Notes: generated from the letters alone by a model not told the origin. Positions 7,205 to 14,552 are shown, numbered from the stretch's first letter. The stretch: DNA of 18,597 nucleotides from CAYWFP01 sp964457365 (GCA_964457365.1 CAYWFP010000081.1:1-18597); one strand, 5' to 3'. Translations and numbers: made by a program.

Positions 7205-7597
7205 GGGCGAGTCGCCGCCGACAATAACGCTGTCGCGATTGCGGAACGGCCAACGGTCCGCGCGCTCCCGTTGGTCGCGGGTCCGTGCCGGACTGTCAAT
7301 CCTCCCGCGTCGTTGCCGCGGTCTTATGAAACGGGGCAAGGTCGGGTTAGCGTAGCGTACCCCGACGGATTCAACCGCCGGCCATTCACGATGTCGGGTT
7401 ACAACTTCGTTAACCCGAGCCACTTTTCTTCCCGATCATCAGAATCATTACACAAGCAGTAATGCGCGAGGAACTCCAGTTCCGCCGGATCAAAGTCGAA
7501 GCGCGATCCGTTCCTTGGTCCGATTTTCTTTCGGATCGGTTGGTCTGATGGGTCTTTCCACAAGCCAACTACTCCCTGTTAGGATATCGGAACCGCC
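7205..7597. other. Non-coding stretch between two convergent genes
   Basis: This is 393 bp between the regulator stop and the stop of the ATC-hydrolase-like gene on the other strand. The frames crossing it look like chance. It holds the palindromic repeats listed separately and an imperfect inverted repeat with arms CGATCCG (7504-7510) and CGGATCG (7532-7538). No T-run follows these arms, so a classic intrinsic terminator is not shown. Confidence 0.6.
7341..7418. repeat. Pair of REP-like palindromes (GTCGGGTTA / TAACCCGA)
   Basis: Two copies of one motif lie 26 bp apart. Copy one (7341-7366) begins GTCGGGTTAGCGTAGCG and closes ACCCCGAC. Copy two (7393-7418) has perfect 8-bp arms TCGGGTTA (7394-7401) and TAACCCGA (7411-7418) around a 9-nt loop. 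The motif resembles the dispersed GTxGGGTTA...TAACCCxAC palindromes seen between genes in many bacteria. Placed between convergent genes, it may work as a bidirectional 3' end hairpin. Confidence 0.55.
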
Positions 7598-8101
7598 CTA
7601 CTCCTTCCGTCGCACCCGCAGCAGACACTTCCCGCCGCCTTCGCTCAGCAGTTCCTCGAACTCGCCTTCGAAGCCGAGTCCCGCGAGCGTGCCGTGGTCG
7701 ACTTCGCGCGCGGCGCGGCACAGCTTGGCCTGTTCGTGCTCGGGCACGCCGAGCTTCTCCCAGCCGTCGATCAGCGCGCAGCGGGTCAGGTGAACCGATC
7801 CGGCGTCGGCGGTCTCTTCGCCTTTGACGATCTCGAAGAGCTTGCAACCCACCGGCGAGTGGGTGCAGAAGACCGCGCAGAAGGTCTGCGGCGTGTCGTC
7901 GGCGAGCTGGCCCTCGAAACGTTCGCGCTTGTTCAGCCCCATCTGATAACAGGCGCGCCCGATCAGGTTCAGCGCCTCCTCCTCGCCGAGCTTCTCTTTC
8001 AGTTCGCTGTAGATGCGCCAGTAGAATTCCGCGCGCACCGCGTGCGCGTCACGCACCGCCTGCATCCACTCCTCGTCGCTCAGGTGCGGCGTATCCGGCA
8101 T
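7598..8101 (-). CDS. L-2-amino-thiazoline-4-carboxylic acid hydrolase-like protein
   Basis: This 167-residue soluble protein looks like the ATC_hydrolase family (PF14196-type). It has a helical N-terminal half with EFYWRIYSELKEKLGEEEALNLIGRA, then a Cys-rich half: CAVFCTHSPVGC (75-86), HLTRCALIDGWEKLG (104-118), and LCRAAREVDHGTLAGLGF (127-144), which matches the family's C..D...GF tail. The founding enzyme opens the thiazoline ring of ATC on the way to L-cysteine in Pseudomonas, but most homologues have unknown substrates and no such pathway is nearby. Seven cysteines in 167 residues suggests metal or thiol chemistry. ATG at 8101 has AAAGGA about 7 bp upstream. The gene is divergent from the ketoacyl-synthase-like gene. 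The family call is moderately sure; the reaction is not. Confidence 0.6.
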   Translation of the reverse strand: MPDTPHLSDEEWMQAVRDAHAVRAEFYWRIYSELKEKLGEEEALNLIGRACYQMGLNKRERFEGQLADDTPQTFCAVFCTHSPVGCKLFEIVKGEETADAGSVHLTRCALIDGWEKLGVPEHEQAKLCRAAREVDHGTLAGLGFEGEFEELLSEGGGKCLLRVRRKE

Positions 8102-8138
8102 GATTTAATCCTTTCTGACAGACGCCCTCATTTCGGAT

Positions 8139-8212
8139 ACTCTACCAGCCGGCACATGCGGACCGCAAACGGAAAAGACGACTTGCGCCGCGAGTGCAGC
8201 TTGGAGTAAACT
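8139..8212. promoter_or_regulatory. Candidate divergent promoters (ATC-hydrolase-like / KS-like)
   Basis: The 132-bp gap between the divergent genes holds two back-to-back candidates. On the minus strand TTGCGG (8163-8168) and TAGAGT (8139-8144) are 18 bp apart. On the plus strand TTGCGC (8183-8188) and TAAACT (8207-8212) are also 18 bp apart. Both are weak matches. Confidence 0.3.
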
Positions 8213-8233
8213 GCCCGCCGTGAAAGGAAGTCC

Positions 8234-9082
8234 ATGATCGCCATTACGGGAATCGGCGTGGTCAGTCCGCTCGGCATCGGCCGCAAGACGGTGCAGCAGG
8301 CGGTGGCGGCAAAGGTCTGCGGCATCGGGGAGCTGACCCTCTTCGAACCGGCCGGTGCGTGCGAGCACGCCGGCGAAGTGAGCGGCTACAACTGGAAGGA
8401 ATTCCTGCTCAGCAAGCAAACCTACGCCGACCGATTGACGCAACTGGCCGTCGGCGCGGCCTACCTCGCGCTTCAGGACGCCGCTGTCGAGACGCCACTT
8501 CCCGAAGAGGCCGATCCCGTGGGGCTCTGCTTCGGCACGCAGTGGGGCTGTCTGGAGGCGATGGGGAAGTTCTACGAACCCGTCGCCTCCGGCAAGGGAA
8601 AGCGCGCAAGTTCGCTGGTCTTCTCGCACTCGTATCCCAATGCCCCCACGAGCCTGATCGCCATCGAGTTCGGCCTGCGCGGCTACGGTACGACCTTTAC
8701 TGGAGACGCGCGCGCGGGACTCTGGGCCGTGCGCAGCGCCTTCGACGCCATCCAGGACGGAACCGCGCGGTGCATCGTCGCCGGCGGGGCCGACGCCTTG
8801 TCGCCGGAACTGCTGAAGCATCTGGAGAGCGCGGGCGCTTTGCCCGATACGCGCGGGCAGACGCCCGTGTTCGATACCCCCGAAACGGCGGCATACTGGC
8901 GACGCGCCCCGGCCGAGGCGGCGGTCTTCTGCGTGCTCGAAGAGCATTTTGCCGCCGAGGAGCGCGGCGCGCAGGTGTTGCGCGAGTTCGACGAGCCTCC
9001 CTCCGAAACAGCGGACTCGCCGGATCCGCGCTTGGGCGACAGCTTCGCCGCCCGACCGCTCATGGCATGGCTCTTCGGCTGA
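8234..9082 (+). CDS. Half-length beta-ketoacyl-synthase-like protein without active-site Cys
   Basis: The 282 residues correspond to the N-terminal half of a KAS II-type thiolase-fold synthase. It begins MIAITGIGVVSPLGIG as KAS enzymes do and keeps VGLCFGTQWG (96-105), SYPNAPTSLIAIEFGLRG (133-150) and CIVAGGADALSPELL (180-194). An ungapped alignment of GYGTTFTGDARAGLWAV (150-166) with the usual GPNTTISTACASG block puts Ala159 where the catalytic Cys should be. The C-terminal half with the two catalytic histidines is absent; the protein ends FAARPLMAWLFG before a proper stop, with no decayed remainder downstream. It may be a chain-length-factor-like or scaffold protein, comparable to stand-alone Ketoacyl-synt_2 proteins. 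No acyl carrier protein or partner synthase is in the window. AAAGGAAG precedes the ATG by 5 bp. Confidence 0.75.
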   Translation: MIAITGIGVVSPLGIGRKTVQQAVAAKVCGIGELTLFEPAGACEHAGEVSGYNWKEFLLSKQTYADRLTQLAVGAAYLALQDAAVETPLPEEADPVGLCFGTQWGCLEAMGKFYEPVASGKGKRASSLVFSHSYPNAPTSLIAIEFGLRGYGTTFTGDARAGLWAVRSAFDAIQDGTARCIVAGGADALSPELLKHLESAGALPDTRGQTPVFDTPETAAYWRRAPAEAAVFCVLEEHFAAEERGAQVLREFDEPPSETADSPDPRLGDSFAARPLMAWLFG

Positions 9083-9140
9083 GTGCGCAGGCGCGCCCCA
9101 TCCGTAGCCACACGTCGCCCCTCACGCCGCGGGCTTTCGC

Positions 9141-9169
9141 TTGACAGCGGGGCCTTGTTCCAGGAATAT
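9141..9169 (+). promoter_or_regulatory. Candidate promoter of the 9229-11703 operon
   Basis: A perfect TTGACA lies at 9141-9146. At 17 bp spacing the -10 would be GAATAT (9164-9169); TATGAA at 9167-9172 is a closer -10 match but at 20 bp. It is about 60 bp upstream of the first operon gene and follows the KS-like stop by 58 bp. Confidence 0.45.
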
Positions 9170-9228
9170 GAACAGGGGAAAACGTGGGGCGGTGGCCCCG
9201 GTGGATTTTCAGGGATGGGAGCATACAG

Positions 9229-10014
9229 ATGAGCATGGTCAAGATCTCCGACAAGCGCGGCGGCGTGTTCCAGGTGATGATGACCTTCACCTACGGCGAA
9301 TGCGCGCGCCTGCCGTTCAACAGTCTGCGCAAGGTGCGCGCCCGCATCGACCAGGTGCCCAACGGCGGTATTTCCGCCACGGCGGACTTCAACCTCCGCA
9401 ATCCCACCGAGGCGCAGAACTTCGTCGAGGTTCTGGACCTCTTCGGCGAGGACGGCTCCTACGTTCATGGCTCGCCGGCCGATCCTGACGAGCTGGGCAA
9501 GTCCGAACCCGACGAGGACGGCCCTCAGTCGGCGGCGGCAGGAAGTGCGCGCGGCGTCTCCACCTCGCTCGCGGTGCCGTCGCCGGAAACCGAGGCCAGC
9601 GAGACCGCCGAGAGCGGCAGCCCCGAAGCGGCGCCGGTCGAGGAAGAGGTGGAGATGGAACTGGAGGAAGAAGAGTTGGTCATGGAGGACGGGGAGGAGC
9701 CGGAGGATTTGAAGATGGAGTCCTTCGGCGAGGACGACCTGCCCCCTTCCACGGCGATCCGCGACTGGGAACGCGCCGGCGACGAGGCCGTGGCCGCGGC
9801 CATCCTCCGGAAAGAGACCAAAGAACAGATGCTCGCGCGTGTGCGCGAAGCGGCGGGACGGAAGTATAACTCCCAGATGGTGCGGCAACGCCTGATCGAG
9901 CTCTTGCTGCATAAATTCAAGGACGATGCGGCTTACGTCGCGGCGTTTCTGCAGCGCCGGGGCTGGGACGATATCGCCGAGCAGGACGTGTTGCAGGTGA
10001 TGCGGAGCGAATGA
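9229..10014 (+). CDS. Acidic low-complexity protein, first gene of a four-gene operon
   Basis: I do not recognise this 261-residue protein. It has three parts. Residues 1-80 look folded (MSMVKISDKRGGVFQVMMTF, then RLPFNSLRKVRARID and FVEVLDLFGEDGSYV). Residues 82-172 are low-complexity, rich in Glu, Asp, Ala, Ser and Pro, with a run of Glu around 138-162, and are probably disordered. Residues 175-258 are helical and mixed-charge (RKETKEQMLARVREAAGRKY, then LLLHKFKDDAAYVAAFLQRR). There is no signal peptide or membrane segment. The start at 9229 has GGGAG about 9 bp upstream; an ATG at 9235 is possible. Its stop overlaps the next start (ATGA). The acidic linker between two ordered ends suggests an adaptor or binding protein; no function is assigned. 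Confidence 0.75.
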   Translation: MSMVKISDKRGGVFQVMMTFTYGECARLPFNSLRKVRARIDQVPNGGISATADFNLRNPTEAQNFVEVLDLFGEDGSYVHGSPADPDELGKSEPDEDGPQSAAAGSARGVSTSLAVPSPETEASETAESGSPEAAPVEEEVEMELEEEELVMEDGEEPEDLKMESFGEDDLPPSTAIRDWERAGDEAVAAAILRKETKEQMLARVREAAGRKYNSQMVRQRLIELLLHKFKDDAAYVAAFLQRRGWDDIAEQDVLQVMRSE

Positions 10015-10448
10015 GCATGAGCGTGCGCCTGGGACGACGCGACGAGCAGCGCTTCGCGGCGGTGTCCGAGGAGGAGCGGGATTACCTGCTCTTCAAGGTC
10101 GAGTTCGTGCTCGGCATCCTGGAGCAACGCCCCACGCAGCTCGAGGCCCTCCAGGGCGGGGCCGAGGCGTTGACGGCGCTGGGCTATTACGAAGACGGCC
10201 TCGCGCTCGATAAGCGGCTGGAACGCCTGCTGCCGGAGGATCCGCTGGTAATCTACAATCTCGCCTGCAGCCTGGCTCTGGCCAAGCGGAGCGAAGAAGC
10301 ACTGGCCTCGCTGGAAAAAGCCATCGATCTGGGCTATCGCGATCGAGCGCACATGCAACGCGATCCCGACCTGACGTCCCTGCGTGACGATCCGCGCTTT
10401 CAGAGCCTGCTCACCCGCGCCGCGGCCGATCCGCCGGAGGTGCGATGA
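10011..10448 (+). CDS. TPR-like repeat protein
   Basis: The 145-residue soluble protein is all-helical with tetratricopeptide-like spacing: LEALQGGAEALTALGYYEDG, then LALDKRLERLLPEDPLVIYNLACSLALAKRSEEALASLEKAIDLGYRD in sections, giving about two and a half TPR units between residues 40 and 115. It closes with DPDLTSLRDDPRFQSLL, a common capping segment after TPRs. Such proteins bind other proteins. It is coupled to both neighbours by ATGA overlaps (10011-10014 and 10445-10448), so it probably works with the acidic protein before it and the membrane zinc-ribbon protein after it. The first 30 residues are charged with no signal sequence, so it should be cytoplasmic. Confidence 0.8.
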   Translation: MSMSVRLGRRDEQRFAAVSEEERDYLLFKVEFVLGILEQRPTQLEALQGGAEALTALGYYEDGLALDKRLERLLPEDPLVIYNLACSLALAKRSEEALASLEKAIDLGYRDRAHMQRDPDLTSLRDDPRFQSLLTRAAADPPEVR

Positions 10449-10852
10449 CCCGCGACGAGTTCATCGCCAATCTCGAAGCCTGCCGGACCGCGATGGTCCG
10501 GCGTTCCATTTTCATGATTGTCGTGCTGATTGTCGGTTCGAGTCTGGTGATCGGCGCGGGTTTATCGCTCTTTCACTATTATCTGATGCCGGGCCTGTTG
10601 ACGGCGCTGCTGGTGATCTTTATCGTCTTCCTGCTCGGGACCCTCGGGTTGTTCCTGCCGGTGGTCTATTATTGGCCGCTCAAGAAGTACGAGTTGCTCT
10701 GTCCGCATTGCGGGAAATCGATCCTCGAGAGCGATCCGCAGTGGCTGCTGCGCGAAGGGGTCTGTAACGAGTGCGGCGGACGATTCCTGGAGCTGATCGA
10801 TCCGACCGCGCCAGTGTATCCGGAGAAGGGCGAACCCGCGGAGGAGTCATGA
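10445..10852 (+). CDS. Two-helix membrane protein with C-terminal zinc ribbon
   Basis: This 135-residue protein has a short charged N-terminus (MTRDEFIANLEACRTAMVRR), two membrane helices (about 22-44 and 48-76), and a soluble tail with CPHC (86-89) and CNEC (107-110), a four-Cys zinc ribbon of the rubredoxin-like knuckle type. After the second helix the KKYELL segment favours a cytoplasmic zinc ribbon by the positive-inside rule. The tail ends in an acidic Pro/Glu-rich stretch. Both ends overlap their neighbours by four bases. I cannot name a family; zinc-ribbon membrane proteins of this size are usually of unknown role. Within the operon it could anchor the TPR and acidic proteins to the membrane. 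Confidence 0.75.
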   Translation: MTRDEFIANLEACRTAMVRRSIFMIVVLIVGSSLVIGAGLSLFHYYLMPGLLTALLVIFIVFLLGTLGLFLPVVYYWPLKKYELLCPHCGKSILESDPQWLLREGVCNECGGRFLELIDPTAPVYPEKGEPAEES

Positions 10853-11703
10853 AAATTCTGCTCACCGGCGCCACGGGGCTCCTCGGCGCCACGATCATGG
10901 AAGCATTCGCCCGCACGCCGCATCAGGCCGTCGGCGCCAGCCATTCGACCGACCGGGGCGGCATGACGCGGCTGGAGCTGACCTCGCGCGACTCGGTGCG
11001 CAGTACCCTTCTCGGCCGAAACTATACCCATGTGATCCATTGCGCGGCGCTGCGCAGTCCCGATTATTGCCTCGCGCACCAGGACGAGGCGTGTCGGGTC
11101 AACATCCTTGGCACCGAATATATCGCCGAGGCCGCGCGCGAAGCCGGCGCGAAAGTGGTCTACATCTCCACCGACTACGTCTTCGACGGAACCAATCCGC
11201 CGTACGAAGCGGACGATCCGCCGCGGCCGATCAATCTCTACGGGCGGACCAAGCTCGCGGGCGAGTATGCCGCGCGCACGCTCTCCGGGGCGCTGATCGT
11301 GCGCATTCCCGCGCTCTACAAGCTCGACCCGGAGGAGCCGCGCAACGTGTTGTCGCAGTTCGTCGGGTGGTTGCGTGCGGGAGAGACCAGGCCGCAGGAC
11401 AGCGAGACGGTCCGCTATTACACGCTGGTCGAGGACATCGCCGCCGCGCTGGTCTTCCTGCTGGAACAAGACATCGACGGCATCGTTCAACTCAGCGCCG
11501 AAGAAAAGACCAGCAAAGCGAAGTTCGCGCGCGATATCGCCACGGCTCTGGGATTCGACCCGGCGCTCGCACCCGATGCGCCGCCGCCGACTACCGGCGA
11601 TATCCGGCCGCACGACAGCCACCTTTCGATCGCTCGCTACCAGGACCTGGGCGGCCCGCGCTTTCGCGGCATTCAGGAAGCGTTGGCTCAACTTCGACCG
11701 TAA
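10849..11703 (+). CDS. RmlD-like NAD(P)-dependent sugar reductase (extended SDR)
   Basis: The product has 284 residues with a Rossmann fold: MKILLTGATGLLGATIMEAF with the nucleotide loop GATGLLG (7-13), VIHCAAL (62-68), STDYVFDG (107-114) and catalytic Tyr131/Lys135 in YGRTK. The order and sequence fit the RmlD (dTDP-4-dehydrorhamnose reductase) / RmlD_sub_bind family, which reduces 4-keto groups of nucleotide sugars. No rmlA, rmlB or rmlC is in the window, so rhamnose synthesis is not shown and no symbol is given. ATG at 10849 overlaps the previous stop (ATGA) and has GAGGAG just upstream; a longer frame is an overlap artefact. As the last gene of the operon it may make a sugar-related product that the other three genes need, or be under the same control only. 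Confidence 0.85.
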   Translation: MKILLTGATGLLGATIMEAFARTPHQAVGASHSTDRGGMTRLELTSRDSVRSTLLGRNYTHVIHCAALRSPDYCLAHQDEACRVNILGTEYIAEAAREAGAKVVYISTDYVFDGTNPPYEADDPPRPINLYGRTKLAGEYAARTLSGALIVRIPALYKLDPEEPRNVLSQFVGWLRAGETRPQDSETVRYYTLVEDIAAALVFLLEQDIDGIVQLSAEEKTSKAKFARDIATALGFDPALAPDAPPPTTGDIRPHDSHLSIARYQDLGGPRFRGIQEALAQLRP

Positions 11704-11848
11704 ATTCCGTCTATCCGTCTCGTTTATCTCCATGCTTTCCAGCGGCTTGGCGGAATCGCGCCGCAATTCTTTTTCTTCCCCGCGATCCGGCTGCATTTTC
11801 ACGCCGGATATTCCGTTGAATAGACAGGGTTTGTAAAGGAAGGCCGCG

Positions 11849-13180
11849 ATGCTGAAACGACTACTGAAGAAGAAACAGAAATCAGCACAGCGCACCGTTA
11901 CGGTGGTCGATGGCCGCGTTTGCCGGCGCGAGAACGTGCTGGTCAAGTATTTCCCCGCCTTGTACGAGATCGACGTGTGTGTCGACCCGATCGTGCGTAC
12001 GGAGATGCTCGACGAGGCGGAGGCGACCGCGCGCGAATTGGCGTTCCAGATGCGTTTGCCGCTGGACCGCCTGCCGAAGCTGGTTCGCGAGAACATGGAG
12101 GCACTGCTGGAGGTGCCCCCCGTGTATCATCTTTTCGCTTCGCTTCGGCGGCAGGAGTTCGACCGCTTTTACCGGAACAACCTGGCGCTGCTGACGGTCT
12201 TTCAATGCTGCGCCTTTTACGCCCGGAGCGACCGGGCCGAGCAGGTGCGCGAAAGCCTGATGGTTTCGTTGCTGGCTATCGCGTTACGGCACTACGGCAT
12301 CAGCTTCTTGAGCAAGCCCGAACGGACGCTCTTGAACGAAACGCGGGAATTCGACCTGGGCGACGCACGGCAGAAACACCTGCGCGATCAGTTCCTCAAG
12401 CGCTACCGCGCGGTCAAGGACAAGCTCGCGCACGTCTCCTGCGACCGGCTGCATCGGCTCCTGCTGGGCAATCACGTCTGCCCCAGACCGATGTTCCGCG
12501 GTTTTCTCCACATCATCCGGTACTCCACCCGGCTCATGGGTCGCGCCGCCGCGGAGATCAGCGAGGACGAGGCGTTGGAGATCCACTTTCTCGCCGGTTA
12601 CGTGGCGCAGTTATTCACCTTCGCCGCCGCGTGGCTGCCGCGGCGCAAACCCGTGCCGCAGATCCTGGGCGAACTTTGGGGCCGGGCGCGCCAATTCTAT
12701 CATCAGAAGGTATACAACGCCACGGTCACGCACAACATCCAGGCGTTGACCGATCTCTTCCGCATCTGCCGTTGCGAGATCCTGCCCAACTTCCAGAACA
12801 AAGGCCGCGACGCGGTCTGGTCGTCGCATGACAAGCTGCTTGCGCGCGAGGTAGCCGCTTACGCCGAGTTGAAGCCTTCCTCGGCCACCTCGGTGCGGCG
12901 CTATGTCACCGGACCCGGCCTGCAGGGCGATACCGAGGTGCTGCAGCCACTCTCGCTGGAGGATGCGGCCACGCACGCGGCGTCGCTGAGCAGCGCCAGC
13001 GGGCGCAAGCGCGTGGTGGTGCAGAACCGCTGGCAGGTTTTTCGCGTTACGCGCGCATTCGTGACCCAGAATCGCCTCTTGACCGAAGCGCTGGAGAATA
13101 AGCGGCAGGCAGACAACGATCCTTCCGACGACGAACTGGAACCGGTACAGATCGTACCGGGAACGCGTGCAAGCGCGTGA
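11849..13180 (+). CDS. Hypothetical protein, 443 residues
   Basis: I do not recognise this protein. The N-terminus is very basic (LKRLLKKKQK), followed by an ordered, mainly helical body to about residue 330 and a more polar tail ending DDELEPVQIVPG. The segment 110-235 (CAFYARSDRAEQVRESLMVS, LLAIALRHYGISFLSKPER, LLLGNHVCPRP) faintly recalls the helix order of HD/HD-GYP domains, but no HD pair or metal ligands are visible, so this is not claimed. Several Cys are spread through it (CC at 120-121; CRC at 307-309). There is no signal peptide. ATG at 11849 has AAAGGAAGG 6 bp upstream. The 145-bp gap before it has no clear terminator, so weak co-transcription with the RmlD-like gene is possible. 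Its stop lies 3 bp from the end of the convergent glycosyltransferase. Confidence 0.7.
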   Translation: MLKRLLKKKQKSAQRTVTVVDGRVCRRENVLVKYFPALYEIDVCVDPIVRTEMLDEAEATARELAFQMRLPLDRLPKLVRENMEALLEVPPVYHLFASLRRQEFDRFYRNNLALLTVFQCCAFYARSDRAEQVRESLMVSLLAIALRHYGISFLSKPERTLLNETREFDLGDARQKHLRDQFLKRYRAVKDKLAHVSCDRLHRLLLGNHVCPRPMFRGFLHIIRYSTRLMGRAAAEISEDEALEIHFLAGYVAQLFTFAAAWLPRRKPVPQILGELWGRARQFYHQKVYNATVTHNIQALTDLFRICRCEILPNFQNKGRDAVWSSHDKLLAREVAAYAELKPSSATSVRRYVTGPGLQGDTEVLQPLSLEDAATHAASLSSASGRKRVVVQNRWQVFRVTRAFVTQNRLLTEALENKRQADNDPSDDELEPVQIVPGTRASA

Positions 13181-13183
13181 CGA

Positions 13184-14284
13184 TCACTCGTCGGCCTGCC
13201 GCGACAGCTTCTCCAGGACCGACGGCACCTCTTCGCCAGCGGTAAGCCCCTGCAGCACCTGCCGGTACTGGCCGTCGATCACCCGTGTCGAAGCCGCGGC
13301 GAGAATGTTTCTCGAGGCCCGCCTCCTGTTCTCCATATCGATTGCGGACGCTTTGAGAATCGCATCGGCGAAGGTCTTGGCGTCGAGTTCCGCAAGGCAG
13401 CCGTTGACGCCGTCGCGGATCCAGACGTCGGTGACGCCGTCGATGCGGGTGGCAACCGGAGGCAGCGCGCAGGCCAGCGCTTTCAGGAGCGGCACGCCCA
13501 GAGCCTCGTTGGTGGTCGGAAAGGCGAAGACGTCGGCCATCTGCATATACGCTTCGACATTGTTGAAGAAACCGGGTTTCAATTCGACGCGTTTCTGCAT
13601 GCCGTACGCGTCGATACGCTCCTGTATTTCTCGATAATATGCCCGGTCGCTCTGAAAATCCGGATCGTTCTCGACCAGGAGGCCGATACAGAGCAGTTTG
13701 AAACGCGCGGGGAGTATTCGCAGCACGTCCAGGAGAAAGATCTGGTTCTTGAGCGGGCGGAACTTGGCGACGTTCAGAATCAGCGTATCGCCGGGAGTGA
13801 AACGGCAGAGCGCACGGCGCAGTGCCTCCCGGCGTTCGGGTGCGGGATTGAAACGCGTCTCGTCAACCGGGTTGGGCCGGTACCAGATCCGGTCGGCGTA
13901 GCCGTGTTCCGCGCAGACGTCGGCGAGGAAGCGGGAGATGCAGACCAGCACGCAGCGCCGCGGGTAACGGCTACCGACCAGCCAGCGCAGCGGCAGCGGC
14001 ACGGACTGGTGCGGATCGCGGTAGCGGTTGACCAGTTCGACGACAAGCGGCAAATTGAAGAGCTTGGCGTAGGCGATAGCGCTGGCGGTGACGTAGTTGC
14101 GCCCGACGACGTGGACCAGGTCCGGCCGCCGGCGCAAGAGCCACGGCCAGCAGCGCAACGCTTCGCTGAAGAAGTTGACGCGTTCGCGAAACGGCGTGGT
14201 GGCGTGGGCCTTGTCCATGCCGCTGACCGTCGCCACCGGGTATGGTTTGGCAGCGACACGCCTTACCGGTAAACCCTCGTGCAC
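13184..14284 (-). pseudogene. GT4 glycosyltransferase, C-terminal part (separated from its N-terminus)
   Basis: The open frame of 366 residues (from a GTG at 14284 directly after TAG TAC) carries most of a GT-B fold family-4 glycosyltransferase: PDLVHVVGRNYVTAS (54-68), CISRFLADVC (115-124), YRPNPVDETRFNP (135-147), NVAKFRPLKNQIFLLDVL (171-188) and FAFPTTNEALGVPLLKALA (253-271). GT4 enzymes normally have an E-x7-E pair; here the first is Glu260 but the second is Lys268, so the retaining catalytic site is altered. The first Rossmann strand is missing from this frame and is found at 14385-14552, across a short inserted segment. The transferase should act in polysaccharide or glycolipid assembly with the amidotransferase genes upstream. 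The GTG has no ribosome site, so expression as a protein is doubtful. Confidence 0.75.
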
Positions 14285-14285
14285 G

Positions 14286-14390
14286 TACTAATCGCGCCAT
14301 CAAATACATTGCGCACGCGGTGGCCGAAGAAGTAGTAAATCAGGCATTATCGACGGGTTGCCTGCAAGGTATTTTTAGGCGCGGTTAGTA
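14286..14390. mobile_element. Small non-coding element with 27-bp terminal inverted repeats (MITE-like)
   Basis: The left end (14286-14312, starting TACTAATCGCGCC) and the reverse complement of the right end (14364-14390, reading TACTAACCGCGCC) match at 22 of 27 positions. Between them are 51 bp with no gene. The hexamer GCACGT lies at 14281-14286 and again at 14397-14402, a possible but asymmetric target duplication. The segment lies exactly where a glycosyltransferase reading frame is broken. Size, paired ends and lack of a transposase fit a miniature inverted-repeat element. No parent transposon is visible. Confidence 0.55.
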
Positions 14391-14552
14391 ACTTGCGCAC
14401 GTGTTCTCGGTCATCGCGCCGGCCAGAACCTCGACCCGGATGCCGTGATCTTCCATGAGTCGCCGGTACAGCGCGTGCACGCGGTTGCCGGAGCCGAAGT
14501 ACTCCGGCGGGTACTTGCTGCTGACCAGGAGAATGCGCGGCGGTCGGAGCAT
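14385..14552 (-). pseudogene. GT4 glycosyltransferase, N-terminal fragment
   Basis: The fragment reads MLRPPRILLVSSKYPPEYFG, then SGNRVHALYRRLMEDHGIRVEVLAG and a short unrelated tail (AMTENTCASY) into TAA. This is the typical first beta strand, glycine-rich turn, helix and second strand of a GT4 donor/acceptor domain and matches what is missing from the frame that begins at 14284. The two frames differ by one phase. The frame also extends to an ATG at 14606, but the extra 18 residues have no family character and neither start has a clear ribosome site. The tail and stop lie in or next to the inverted-repeat element. The gene would have followed asnB by about 110 bp. Confidence 0.65.

Noticed and set aside
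6164..7423. Minus-strand open frame of 419 codons opposite the AAA+ regulator
   Set aside because: It covers the strongly supported regulator gene and has the composition of a mirror frame (HRH, RRG and LAE runs) with no recognisable domain.
11785..11809. Intrinsic terminator after the RmlD-like gene (ATCCGG/CCGGAT)
   Set aside because: The stem is only six base pairs with a 13-base loop and no T-run follows, so it is not a convincing terminator.
14283..14396. Integron attC site in the inverted-repeat segment
   Set aside because: The paired ends do not contain proper core sites: GTTAGTA does not fit GTTRRRY and TACTAAT does not fit RYYYAAC. No integron integrase is present.
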